From: Caenorhabditis elegans
Lineage: Eukaryota > Nematoda > Chromadorea > Rhabditida > Rhabditidae
DNA length: 64,000 nt
Direction: 5' to 3'
NCBI RefSeq assembly: GCF_000002985.6
Contig: NC_003280.10
Location: forward strand, 7,002,501-7,066,500
Part shown: one piece after another, positions 26,301 through 38,598 of the stretch
Numbering within the stretch: the first letter of the stretch is position 1
Layout: each line of letters begins with the position of its first letter
The notes under the pieces: generated by a model
What the model was told of the DNA's origin: nothing
The model's input: the letters and a program-made list of their open reading frames with translations, nothing else
Database searches by the model: none
Made by a program: the position numbers and the translations under genes

Positions 26301-27384
26301 GTCGAGACGAGATCGGGTACCGTAGTTTTAGCGCTTAAATCGCAAAATTTTTCTGGGTAATATAACATTGACGTGTATTTCAGTTCTCTTGAAAACTTCT
26401 TTAAATTTCAGACCAATTACTCCACCAGTCCATCATTCGAATATCGAGAAGTCGGAGAGTTCGGAATGGACAATGGCAAACTCAAAGTCTGGAGATTCAC
26501 TAAAAAATGCTCAGCTAATGGCAAATCAGAAGAAAAATAAGGTAACTATCACTCTTATTTTCTCACTATATTTACAATATTCAGAAAAATAAGAATAACA
26601 TGGAAATACCGTCTGCTAACAAAGTGCCTAGTTCTCAAAGTTCAATTGTTCCATCTGCTCCAAAAGTTGATTCATTGATAGTTGAGAAAGTAGTAGCCAA
26701 AACTGAACCTAAAAACGACGAAAACCAAGATAAACCTGATGTAAGATTTAATTAATGGAACTTCTGTTTACATTTCTTTGGTTTTTTAGCTCTGGAATAT
26801 GCCAAAACTTCCTTCAATGACTTCAATGTTCTCATCATTTTCTCTTTCTGGAATGTTCGGGATGGGGACTTCCTACAGTGATTCGGTAAATTTGAAATTC
26901 TGAAATAAATCAATTACTGTTAATTTTTCAGTCATCCATGGCTGCGCCGCCTCCAGGACTCGAGAATGTTGTTTTAACACCTCCACCCGGACTTGGATTC
27001 CCCTCACCAAAATCTGACGATATATCTTTTGCCTCGGCTCCTATACTGTCTCATGACGATGTCAAGGCGAAACGAGAAAGACTGGAAGCAGAGAAACAAA
27101 AAAATCAGAAAGAAGCTGAGAAAGTAAGGATAACAGTAGTATCTAGTTTATTGGCTTTGAGCCAAACATGTGTCTGGTGATAAAAAGCACGTAACATCAA
27201 ATACATGTGTTTATTTTGGCTGTGAGAGAAGGAGAAACTAGCCAAATGTACACACTGTCTCACTCTCTCCAGCTTCATTTTTCTCTTTTATTTTTGATAA
27301 CACAAATAAAATGATTTTCAGGAAGACGATGGATGGGTGACAACTTCAAAGCCTAAAAACAACAAGAAGAATAATAAGAAATAA
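23314..27384 (+). CDS. znf-598: RING/C2H2 ubiquitin ligase ZNF598 homologue
   Basis: ZNF598 senses collided ribosomes and ubiquitinates small-subunit proteins (eS10, uS10) in ribosome-associated quality control. Fifteen exons (23314-23364, 23413-23464, 23510-23628, 23677-23754, 23803-24065, 24119-24442, 24486-24683, 24733-24949, 25098-25610, 25659-25984, 26412-26541, 26585-26740, 26790-26885, 26932-27123, 27322-27384) sum to 2778 nt, 925 residues, close to human ZNF598. An RGG-like start (GRGRGQGSGGNRGRG) precedes the RING finger (CDICCKKNDVF...CRHPVCAECV...CPVC), then C2H2-type fingers (CLFCEQKFLDEENRYRHLRKDH). The C-terminal half is low-complexity with two PPPGL motifs near 26950 and 26985. 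The start was chosen because a spliced-leader-like acceptor lies just upstream and downstream of the in-frame ATG at 23284. Confidence 0.93.
26060..26400. repeat. Diverged foldback repeat in a znf-598 intron
   Basis: The long intron 25985-26411 carries inverted blocks: GTGCGTCTTAAAGGAGTACTGTA near 26156 and, inverted, TACAGTACTTTTTATTTAAAGACACGCAC near 26250, plus GAGACGAGATCGGGTACCGTAG near 26310. These words recur at 42260-42590 and in diverged form at 54394-54632. Confidence 0.6.
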
Positions 27385-30300
27385 GATACAATTATAGAAT
27401 TTATATTTATTTTCTCATACCATTTTCCATTTTTTTTTCTATTAGGGTTCCTTTTTTATTCGTGTCTTTTTGAACATCATCATCATTTTGTTTTGTATTG
27501 TTACTAAATCTCAACAGAGTTACATTGTTGTATTCACTTTACTTGACATTGCGAGCTCACCTGCTTGACATTTTCAAAAAAAAGTGTTATTACATGAAAC
27601 TCTGTAGTTGTTTCGTTTGTGTTTCACCGGTAACTAGATAAAGAAAAATACATTTCACGTTACCTGTTTTTTTTTTGAAATGACATGACAATCCAGCGTC
27701 ATTACCTGACAGTATTAGATCTCTTTGATAGTCAGTCTAAATATTGAACAGGTAAGACGCTGGACATCGGTCACCGAAGAATACGACAGTAGCCGAATAA
27801 GAATGACGATTTGAGCCGATGGGGTCCTCGTGTGCTCATAGAGAGCAATAATAAGAAGGGCGGAGTGAGTGGGAGAGAATGGGCGGAGCAACCGGAGCGA
27901 CCACTTACAGTGCTTTTGTAGATGAGCAAATAGAACAAGTGTTTGAGCATTTTATGCTTTTTATTTTAAAAATTACGATTCCCGATAGATGGAAGTTTTG
28001 CACCTAGTGTTGGATTGAGAATGGAAACTAAATTATTCAAAATATTTTTTATATTAGGATCTCCGAATTTCAGAGCATTCTTTAAAGATTTTTTGATTAA
28101 AGCTCGAACTTTATGATATAGCGAATTTCTCTATTTAATTAGAGCTCTAAAGATGGCAATTTTCACGAGATCTTACGCACATGGGTCTTGTCACGCGGGC
28201 AACAACTATTATAGGCATTTTTAATTAGCGACAGGCCCTTACTGACAGCCCGGTACACACATTTTTGAGAGGTGTTTGGTCTTGCAGGGAATATTGTTCA
28301 TAGTTCACAAAAAAGCTAAGCAATGCGTGTAAAACAATACTAAAAGTAAATTCGAAAAAGGATCATGTGATGTTTTTAAAGTTTGGGTAAAACGTACGAG
28401 TTTTACCCAGTTTCAATTTTTGACACAACCGGGTCTCGACACGACTAGAACATTTTAGCTACCGTAGGTTTTGGTGGTTTTGTTCAAACTTTAGAACTAC
28501 TTGCGAGTAGTGTAGCTGCGAAATTTCGCTCCGAGACCGGGATATAAGACAAAATCGAAAAGTTGCTCAACTGGGTAATAAAAAATGCATGCGCCTTCAA
28601 AGTAAGTTTGAATTTGTTTTAGTAGGTTTGAATTTGTCAAAAAAAAAACAGGAAAATTTGTGATCATTATAATTAAAATGAAAAAAAAAACAAAAATGAT
28701 ATGTGATGACGGGAGAAACCAGAACTCGATATCTCTCTCATTTGTCGTCGTTCGGAAAACCTTACGCTTCTGATGACAGACAAACGTAATCATTGATCAT
28801 TTCGCATGAGAGACACAAATGTGGGCACCCACCTGGCAATTATTATTAGAAGAAGAGAAAGATGGAGAGAGAAAGAGAGTGAAAACCCCTTTATTTTCTT
28901 CATTTTGATAGCTAAATGCACAAATGAAGGAAGAAGACGACGATGAGGAGAAAGGTATTGGTTTGAAATAAGACGAAATGTTTGTTAAGTATAATGTAGA
29001 GAAGGGTAACCACGGGCAAAAATGGAGACAGACGGAAAAGGGATTGATAACGGAACAAATCAGCACATTTGCATTTGCAGGTTGAGGAGTAATCATACCT
29101 TTGAAAGAGAGATGGAGAGAACACAGACAAACATTTGAAAATTGAATTGTTGATTTTTTGAGGTTTTCAAAAGAATTTAAGCTTCATCTGTAAGGACTTA
29201 AACACTTCTAGAATGGGTACCATCACGACAACAGTAACTTTTTGCAGATATTTATCGTTCCTCTCTAAAAATGTGAGTCTAGTTTTTTTTTGTAACTACT
29301 TTAACTGAGATCGTGGTGAGGTTCACTCTGAACAACATAACGCTACTTTAAAGATGGTGCATCGTCAGTTGGGAAAGTTATTTAAAAAAGCCGCGTCTGT
29401 GTTGCTAAAATGCCTTTTACATTTTTAAAAAATTTCATTCGAAGAGTGGTAAGTTTTCAGTTGTCACCAATTATAATTTTGAAATACAATCAAACAATTA
29501 TAAATTGTATTGCGTTTTAGTTGTTTGTATTTAAAAAATTCCTGGGGATGCAGCAATGCTCGAAATTACATTTCTGGAAAATTTGGCAACTTACCAAAAC
29601 ATTTACTGCAATTATTGTAGTGTCATATATGGACTTTAAAAAGTGCATTTAGGCTGAATTCCCTATGATGAAAGTGGAATTGACTTCTAACGTTTTTACT
29701 ATGAAGTTGAAAAATACTCGGTTCACATTTTCAATGAACAAACTTAATATGAACTCACCGTTTTAATTTAAAGTTATTATTACTTCTGGATACTTTAATA
29801 AATAGCCAAGATCTACTAGTGATCTAAAAATTGGAAAACAATAATCCTAAGGCTATATATATATTTTGAAAACTTGACTGAACTTGTAACTCAAATTCTT
29901 AATAGTTCAAAGATTCAATATTTTCTCACTTTGATTCTCGCAAAATGTTCTTTGCTGTATTTTTCTCATACCGTAACCCTTTTGCGCATCGGCAACCCCC
30001 TGCCCCCCATAACAGCTTATGTCTAATTCTCTTTAATTTCCTCAGTTTTTCACTTTTTCTCGGGGAGCTCTCCCGTATAGTAGTCAGGTGGGAATCTTGT
30101 CACGTCTGTAATGGTGACAAACGAATTGAGAAAAACGGTCGAAAAGGCGCCCACCCGGGGGCTAAGAAGACAAATACGAGAAGGAAAAAAGTGAATAAAA
30201 AGAAACTGAGAGAATAGTCAGGAACAAGGAGCATCCACCACAGTGTTATACAGGAAACCCTATTTTCTTTCAATAAAAAGTTACCAGATTTGAACGTTTG

Positions 30301-30475
30301 CGGTTAAAACAAAATAGCCTTGAATAATAGCAATATACATATTTATTGCTAATACGTAAATTAAATTTATATGGAAGTTCATAGGTAGGGTAGGGATAGG
30401 AAGGGTAGGAAAGCAATATAAATATCAATTTTTCGACTTCTCATTTGACAAAAACTATTAAATTTCACCTTCCAA

Positions 30476-30700
30476 TTAGATATCATCATTGTTGTAGCTT
30501 TCATTGTTAGTCCCGCGATGTGTAGGCTCTTCAGGCTCTTCTTCAAATTCTTGGAAGTCGTCAGTATCTCCAAATCGGTTTGAGAATTTCAATTGAATAC
30601 TGAAAAATGTCCATTAAATCCGCAAAATGTCCGCTACGAGAACAACATACTCTTCAAAGTCTCCATCCTCCTTTTCCAGCTCAGTTCGAACTCAGCGTGT
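30476..30700 (-). pseudogene. Orphan acidic exon pair, possible small gene or remnant
   Basis: On the minus strand, exon 30599-30476 reads IQLKFSNRFGDTDDFQEF and continues acidic to a TAA at 30478-30476. It is preceded by a 51-nt intron (30650-30600) with a GTATGT donor and TTTTTCAG acceptor. The upstream exon joins in the same frame as TELEKEDGDFED. Farther 5', that frame meets a TGA near 30687, while a different frame stays open to about 30987 (WNGLAARLSSFLTVSV). Either an exon junction I cannot see lies near 30690, or a frameshift broke the gene. The protein is not recognised. Confidence 0.4.
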
Positions 30701-33432
30701 GAATTTTGAACAGAAACAGTTAAAAATGATGATAGACGAGCGGCAAGACCATTCCACATAAATGCACCTCCCTTTAAAATCGTAGAAGTGGAACAACAGT
30801 TGCACTGTACTCTAGAAATCACTCCTTTACCAATTGTTACATATTCTTGCTTAAAGTTGCAGTAGCGCCAATGGTGAAATTGATTTGAACTACGCCAGTG
30901 GGGCAACAATGACCGAATATCACAGTTTTTCATTTTTTTTATTTCTGCCTCCGTGCGAAACTTTGAGTGGATTTCTAAGATCAACAAGCAACGGACAAGA
31001 AATCAAGAGTATAAAGATGCATTTCTGGATATATAAGTCTTAAAATACAAATTCAAAGTGGGCATTAAATTGTAAAAATTAAATATAAACTTGTTCCAAA
31101 TGATGGACAGTATAATTTTTTTTAAAGAAAATGTCAATCACTAATTTTCATTAAATACGACGAGAGATTTAGAAAACTGTAAATACATAACAGGGCGTAT
31201 TTACACTTTGATGTTCTCTAATTTAAAGCATAATTTTCGCAAGTGGAAGCCTATTTTTGAAGTCTGGAACATGATAATTTAAAATTGAAGATCAAATACT
31301 TCTACACAATCGATAATAATAGTTCTGACATTTTTAAAAAAATCGCATCTTTCATTTGTTTCTGCAAGAACTCTCTACATACCAACTGACATTTTCGCGA
31401 ATCTATTTCTTATTTTTAACGTTTTGATTTTTTCATTCATTTCGGGTTGGACGTTTTTGAATGACTGAAATCATTTTTACTGAAATTTCAGAATTTATAT
31501 AAATTCATTTTTATGCAATTTTTTCCAAAAATTTCAGGTTCCAATTGGACATAGAACATATTAATTGTTGATCAAAAGAGTATCATCTGTGTAAATAATT
31601 CCAAAAGAGGGGTCAAGAAATGAAAGAAGTCGGTAGTAGTGATGAGAGGTCTAATCTCGAACAAACACGGAAATCGGTAAGAGTGTATCAGTCGAGTGGA
31701 CGGCCCGGAACACGGGCTCAAACATGCCGACGAAAGAAGTAGGAGGACTACTCTATTTAAGGAGGCGTATGTGTGGTTGTTTGCGTAAGTTACAGGGAGA
31801 CAAGATGGCTCTTGTTATCAAGAGATGTATGACACTTGAGACAGAGCATTGAAGATTGAACGGCTAAATGGGTGGTCATTTGGAATGAAAACATATAATA
31901 TTATAATAAGTATACTTTTGGATATGTATGTGCGATTGGAAGTAACGGGCAGATAACTGTTACAATTATTTGCACATTTTTCTCAGTTTAAGTGATAATT
32001 AGCTCCTGAAAATTTACTTTAATTGAATTTATTACGATAATAAAATATCATAAGGTAAAGAAGCATGCACACATAATATTTACAAAAAAGAAAAAGAAAA
32101 GAAGATAAATATTGGATACATTTTTTCTTGAAATATAATTATCTAAACGTTCTGAAACTGGACAATCAAAGTCAATGCTTATGCACCAGAAAATGGGTAT
32201 TTGTCACATTCAGAAAACTTTACTTTTGTTACTTCTCACTATCAGAGAATTAAAGATGTTTTGCATTAATATATTCAGAATGACCGAAAAATACTGATTT
32301 TTGAATTGAGATCATTCACAAACTTCTCAAAATGACTCGTCATGAAAACTTGTTTTTTGTGCTTATTTCAAGTATAATAAAACTCTTAAATTGTGATCGA
32401 TCAACCGCTTTTTACAAAAACCCATTTTGAACGCTTGACAATTCGATCAAACTTGGGACTTGAAGCTTGACGTTTGGCATTTATTTCTGTGTTAAATTTA
32501 CCTTGAAAGTTTTTGACCCCGGTGGAAAAGAAGATTATAAAATGGAACTCAATGCCCTACTGCCCAACTCAATGTTCACATTGAAAATTGATAACTATTG
32601 ATTTGTGTTCTCATCAGGGGTGTGCGGCAAACTTGCCGAATTTGCTGAGCTCGGCAAACTTTGAGATTTGCCGCACATCACTGGTTCCCATCACGTCTCT
32701 GTGAGAGCGTAATAAATTATTATTATTATAAAACTTCCCTTTCAGCGATCGCAAAATTTTGAATGATTTGTTTAAAAATAGAATCATCTTAAGGTTATCC
32801 CATTTAAGAATTTATAATTAGAAAAAATTGGGAAAACCTCAAAATATTTTTTAATTTGATCCAAGAAAAACGTCTATCGCATACACAGTAGTCTACTTCC
32901 ACGCATTTGTTTCAGGGCCCGATTTCCACTCCGATGCTCCACCACAAGAATAACTTATGTTCTCCACCCAAAAACTTTAAGCTTTTTGAAAAATTCGGTG
33001 CAGTCCAACGTGATACCATGAGGACAGTTATGTTCTATGTACCCAGGTTTGAACTTTTTCAAGGAAAAAAATCGATCATTGTTCCGATATTAGTAACAGT
33101 GTTTAGAGAAACAAAAATCGGAGAATTTGAGTTGGACTCTGCGCTACAAAAAATGATTTCTACAGGTTGTTAAAACCTGTTACCTGTACAAAATAACAGA
33201 TTGGATATCGAAAAATACGGGATTTCCTAGAATTGTTATATTAATATACATGTACTATTGTTAAAAATACAATAAGAAAGGAAAACAATAAATGAAACAT
33301 TTATTCACCAATGAAATTCCAATAAAAAAGTTCACAAAACAAAGTTTCGTTAAATTATATATGTATTATATTGATTTTTTTCTTTTTTTCTTATTAAAGA
33401 TTTTCTTCTTATTAAATGAATATATATGGATT

Positions 33433-33804
33433 CAGGGGTGCGCGGCAATTCTACAAAATAAGACTGTTTGGCCTGTTCCTCCGATATTTTTCATTAAAAT
33501 TTATTGATAAAATTTAGAAAAATATTTGCTCTATTTGAAAATAACTGTTATTTGACTTTTAACTACCGAGAAAGTGTTCAAAAATTGCCCAAAAGTTGAA
33601 AATTGCAGTCAATTTTTTTTTTGCAATTTTCATCTTTCGGACAATTTTTGAACACCTTCTCGGTTGTTCCAAGTCGAATGAAAGTTATTTCCAGATAGAG
33701 AAAATATTTATCTATATTATCTCATTAAATTTTAATAAAAAAATATCGGGGAAACATGTCCACCATTTTGTAGAATTGCCGGTCGGCAATTGCCGCGCAC
33801 CCTG
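33433..33804. repeat. Foldback element, about 370 bp
   Basis: Ends are inverted copies of CAGGGGTGCGCGGCAATT (33433) and AATTGCCGCGCACCCTG (ending 33804). The centre is also inverted: CCGAGAAAGTGTTCAAAAATTG near 33567 against CAATTTTTGAACACCTTCTCGG near 33640. No coding capacity; a MITE-like palindromic repeat. Confidence 0.88.
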
Positions 33805-35803
33805 TATGGATTCCGTGTTCACAAAGTACTTTCAAGCCACTTTTTAGCTTTAACTCAAACGTTTCCATGAAAGACTACAAAATCTTGACTGACCTTAAAA
33901 TGTACTTAAGTACAGTATTGTTCCCGCCCAACTTCGAGTCAGCGGCTTCCTCATAGGCCACCCACTGTGCCAGTGATCCCATTCACACACAATTGTATAA
34001 CTAACATTAGCAGGAAGGATTATGTGTGTGAAATGGGTATTTACAGTAGTACTACACGATTATGGGAATTAAATGCGATATTGAACTTTAGTCGGGTCAC
34101 TAGGGAACCGGTCAAAATTCAATTTAAAAATTTAATCGAAATAGGGTACTTGTGTATTAAATACATGCCTTCATTTTCAAACTAAATTAAGTTTTCATTA
34201 ATTTCTCCAATTAAATTAAACGTGTTATACATTTTTCCCTTTAGGCTTAGAGCATGTTATTTCCTAATTGTAAGCTTAAAAATACATAAACGGGTTCACG
34301 TTTTCATTTTTCATAACTTAAAAAATTACTATTAAAATGAGGGCATGTAATACACAAGCACCCAAAATCAATACCTAAAGCTAAAAAGATAGAACTGCTT
34401 TTTGCTAACTGAAAGTAGTTTGCTAAGTAGCATTAATTTCCTACTAATTAGTTCAGTTTTTTCCAGGTTTTGCTAGTTAGAAATGATTTTGAGTCGGGTA
34501 GCCGCAACTCGCACTTACCTGAGTGCCTGCAAAAATTTGGAACATGGATTTATGATGTCATTTAGTTATGCTCTAATTAAGGTTCGTTCCAATGCTAAAG
34601 ACCGTTTGGTAGAGTTATATAGTCTGTAAGTTTCGACAAATTCCTTATCAATACATTTTTGAGGCAAAAAAGTTTTCACACTTTCAAATTTACGTTGTGT
34701 TTGTATCATTTGTTTCCAGCTACGGATGAACAAATGTATGCCGTTACTGCCAAAATTCAGCAATCGATCCTTAAACGGCGTTTTTTGGCAGAGAAGGACG
34801 GGGCTGTGAGCTTTTTTGCTGATTCTATTTGCATTTAGCATTCGAAATATGTATTTACTCCGAGAATGACAAATTTATGCTCCGTATATTCCCCGTTATT
34901 GGTACATTTTACTTTTCCAGGGGAAAACAAACAATTTTTTGTTATCTTGCTTCTCGAGAAGTGGATCCACGGAGATCGGAGTTGTCCAAGTTACGGTAAC
35001 TAGAGTCATGTGCACATGAAGAAGTACATCTTAGGCTGTTTCCTGCAATCAGCGTACGAGCTGACAAGAGCCGAAGGCTTGAATAGAAAACTGTTTAATT
35101 TTTGACAATATGCCAGGAAAAATATTAATTTTATTTTACGAAAAAAAAGTGTTTTATCACAAATTATGTTTTTTTTTGCTTTCGGCACGCAATAAACTCT
35201 AAAAATTTGTTTTAAAGTGTTTTAAAAACAGGTTAAAGCCAATTTTGTGATATATTTCAAGAAAAAAACCGAAAAAATTCCAGAAACTCTGTTTTTCCGC
35301 GAAAATATCGGCGAATTCGCGGAAAAAATTTAAACAAAATTGAAAAGCACGCGGCACTTCATGCGCCTTTAGTTAATCGTGGCGAGACCCACCACACTTC
35401 GTGCATGCGTATTCCAGGGGTATACGGTACTTGACTAAAGAGTTGCACTGTGAGTGCTTTTCTACGGGTTCTTCCTTCAATTCTCGATATTTCCAGTGAA
35501 TCTTCGTCGAGAGTTTCTGTTAAACGCGGTTTTGCAGCCAGATTTGTCAAATCTCAAGTTCTAATGTGTTTTTCTCGTTCCTAATGATATTTTTTCTCCG
35601 CATCCTCAAGCATATTGTACTCTCACGATTGCCTCGAAGTTAAATTTCGTGTGTCCAGTAATGTCCACTGGCGTGCTAGTTGTTTTTCTCTTCACTCATT
35701 TTTCTTCGCATCCTCAAGTTTATTGAATATACACCGCGTTTCTTTCTCTTTTGCTCCCGACCGTCCTAAAATTAAATGTCATATTTTTTCCAGATCTCTG
35801 AAA

Positions 35804-38598
35804 ATGAGCGACTCTGATAGTGATTTCTCTATCGAAGAATCACCCAAGGCGAAGAAAACCGCACCAAAGAAGGAGAAGGCGTCGCCGAAAAAAAAAGAAA
35901 GATGATGGTTGGTTAATTTGTAGAGTTTCCTGAATCTAATTTGCTTCTTTTCAGCCAACGAGTCGCTGGTAATGTCTGAAGAAGACCGAAACGTGTTCAC
36001 GTCGATCGACAAAAAAGGTGGTGGCTCGAAGCAAATGGACGACCTCAACCAAAAGTGCCCCAAGAGGAAGACTTCCAAGCTGAAGGTAACAATTCATCTA
36101 ATTCGTGGCCTTGTTTTAATTAATATTTATTTTAGGGCATCCCAAAGCTCGAAGATGCGAACGACGCTGGAACCAAAAATTCCCAACAGTGTACATTGAT
36201 TCTGACGGAGGGAGACTCGGCCAAAACGCTTGCTGTTTCGGGACTTTCAGTCGTTGGACGCGACAAATATGGAGTATTCCCATTTCGAAGAAAATTGCTA
36301 AATGTCTGCGATTTAAATGTGAATCAAATCGCCGATAGTGCTGAGGTCAATGCCATCATCAAGATTCTGGGACTCCAATACACGAAGAAGTACGAGACAG
36401 AAGATGACTTTAAGACTCTTCGATACGGGAAATTGTTAATCATGGCAAATCATGATTCAGACGGCTCTCAATTCAAAGGACTTCTGCTCAACTTCTTTCA
36501 TCGCTTTTGGCCTGCGCTCTTTAAACGCGACTTCGTCGAGGATTTCATCACTCCAATTGCCAAAGCCACCGAAGGAAAAGAGGAAGTTTCGTTTTATTCG
36601 CTCCCAGAATATTCTGAGTGGAGAATGAATACGGATAACTGGAAGTCGTATACGATCAAGTACTACAACGGATTGGGGACATTGACTTCTAAGGAAGCTA
36701 AGAAGTGCTTCTCGGACATGGTTCGTCATCGTATCCGCTTCAAGTACAACGGAGCTGATGATGATAAAGCTGTCAACATGGCTTTTTCAAAGAAGAAGAT
36801 TGAAGCAAGGACAGACTATCTCATGAAGTTGATGCAGGATAAGAATCAAAGAAAGCAGCAGGGGCTGGCTGAAGAGTGCCTCTACAACAAAGAAACTCGA
36901 TTTGTCACCCTAAAAGATTTCTTCAACTACGAAATAGTTTGCTCATGGAATTTGCATTCAATTCCATGTCTTGTGGATGGTTTGAAACCAGGACAGCGGA
37001 AGGTTCTCTTCGCGTGCTTCAAAAGAGCAAACAAGCGTGAAGTCAAAGTAGCTCAACTGGCTGGAGCTGTCGCTGAAATTTCTGCTTACCATCACGGAGA
37101 ACAGTCGCTTATGGGAACAATTGTGAATCTCGCTCAAGATTACGTTGGCTCCCACAACATCAACCTGCTTCTTCCTATCGGGCAGTTTGGTACTCGTCTC
37201 CAAGGTGGAAAGGACAGTGCTTCAGCTCGTTCCATCTTCGCTCAACTGTCGCAAGTCACTCGTACACTCTTCCCGGCTCACGATGACAATGTCCTTCGTT
37301 TCCTTTATGAAGAAAATCAGCGTATTGAGCCAGAATGGTATTGCCCGATTATTCCAATGGTTCTCGTCAATGGAGCTCAAGGAACCGGTACTGGATGGTC
37401 CACGAACATTCCTAATTACAATCCACGTGAACTGGTCAAGAACATCAAGCGTCTTATCGCCGGCGAGCCACAGAAAGCCTTAGCTCCATGGTACAAGAAC
37501 TTCCGCGGAAAGATTATTCAAATCGACCCGAGTCGATTTGCATGCTATGGTGAAGTTTCTGTGCTTGATGACAATACAATTGAGATCACTGAGTTGCCAA
37601 TCAAACAGTGGACTCAAGACTACAAAGAGAAGGTTTTGGAAGGATTGATGGAGAGCTCGGACAAGAAATCGCCTGTTATTGTCGACTACAAAGAGTATCA
37701 CACAGATACTACTGTTAAGTTCGTCGTGAAGCTCTCGCCGGGAAAACTTCGTGAATTGGAGCGCGGTCAGGATCTTCATCAAGTCTTCAAGCTCCAAGCT
37801 GTCATCAACACTACGTGCATGGTACTTTTCGATGCTGCCGGATGGCTTCGTACATACACTTCGCCAGAAGCGATTACTCAAGAGTTCTACGATAGCCGCC
37901 AAGAGAAGTACGTACAGAGAAAGGAGTACCTCCTCGGAGTTCTTCAGGCTCAGAGCAAGCGTCTCACTAACCAGGCTCGTTTTATCCTCGCCACGATCAA
38001 CAACAAGATTGTTCTCGAGAACAAGAAGAAGACGGCGATTGTCGATGTTTTGATCAAGATGAAGTTCGATGCTGATCCAGTGAAGAAGTGGAAGGAGGAC
38101 CAAAAGCTCAAAGAGCTTCGTGAATCTGGAGAAATCGAGCTGGACGAAGATGATCTAGCTGCAGTCGCCGTCGAAGAGGGCGAAGACATTTCCTCTGCTG
38201 CGAAGGCCGTTGAAACCAAGCTATCCGACTACGATTACCTCGTCGGATTAGCTCTCATCAAGCTTTCGGAAGAAGAGAAGAATAAGCTCATCAAAGAATC
38301 GGAGGAGAAGATGGCTGAGGTTCGAGTTCTGGAGAAGAAGACCTGGCAAGATCTTTGGATTACCGACCTAGACAATTTCATGTCTGAATTGACAAGCAGG
38401 AGGCTCGCGAGAAAGCTGAGTCTAAGGCGAACCGCGACGCGATGGTATGCGATGATATGTCAGAGGAGAGTGACGTGGAGTTCGATGTAAGTTTTCCCCT
38501 GTAATTTGTTCAACTTCTAAAATCAATTTTTCAGGAAGGAATCGATTTCAATTCGGACGATGACGGTGTGGAGCGTGAGAATGTCGTCTCGAAGCTGA
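35804..38598 (+). CDS. cin-4: CIN-4, truncated topoisomerase II paralogue lacking catalytic residues
   Basis: A partial copy of DNA topoisomerase II. Exons are 35804-35904 (N-terminal leader MSDSDSDFSIEESP), 35955-36085, 36136-38486 and 38535 onward. The N-terminal ATPase domain is absent: SIDKKGGGSKQM joins directly to DDLNQKCPKRKTSKLK before the TOPRIM start (LILTEGDSAKTLAVSG). The DNA-gate region follows. The catalytic tyrosine position reads ASARSIF, so Tyr is Ser (codon 37231-37233). Exon 1 has a nine-A run that puts TGA before the donor, so ATG 35804 does not join in frame; ATG 35972 is the next candidate start. A frame change near 38390 scrambles the tail and gives a stop at 38596-38598; topo-II-like tail exons persist in other frames to 39031. 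The family literature links cin-4 to centromere resolution. Confidence 0.9.

Larger units (their letters stand above)
27385..35803. other. 8.4-kb intergenic region, AT-rich, no convincing full gene
   Basis: Contains the znf-598 3' UTR, scattered repeat words (28400-28560 with GGGTCTCGACACG and CTACCGTAG; 32630-32690 with GGCAAACTTGCCGAATTTGC; 35345-35440 with CATGCGCCTTTAG and GGCGAGACCC), a foldback element (33433-33804) and one orphan acidic exon pair (30476-30700). Open frames of 60-120 codons occur but lack coding-like composition or splice context. Just upstream of cin-4, two similar blocks (TTCTCCGCATCCTCAAG near 35595 and TTCTTCGCATCCTCAAG near 35702) form a short tandem duplication. 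Confidence 0.6.

Noticed and set aside
28497-29130. Several overlapping minus-strand frames of 70-100 codons
   Set aside because: Low-complexity Phe/Ser/Leu-rich translation of A/G-rich plus-strand sequence; no splice logic or family motif.
29945-30217. Plus-strand 90-codon frame ending in a basic tail
   Set aside because: Hydrophobic then Lys/Arg-rich from A-rich sequence, no splice context, no family resemblance.
36457-38219. Long minus-strand frames across cin-4
   Set aside because: Antisense shadows of the conserved topoisomerase II coding exon.
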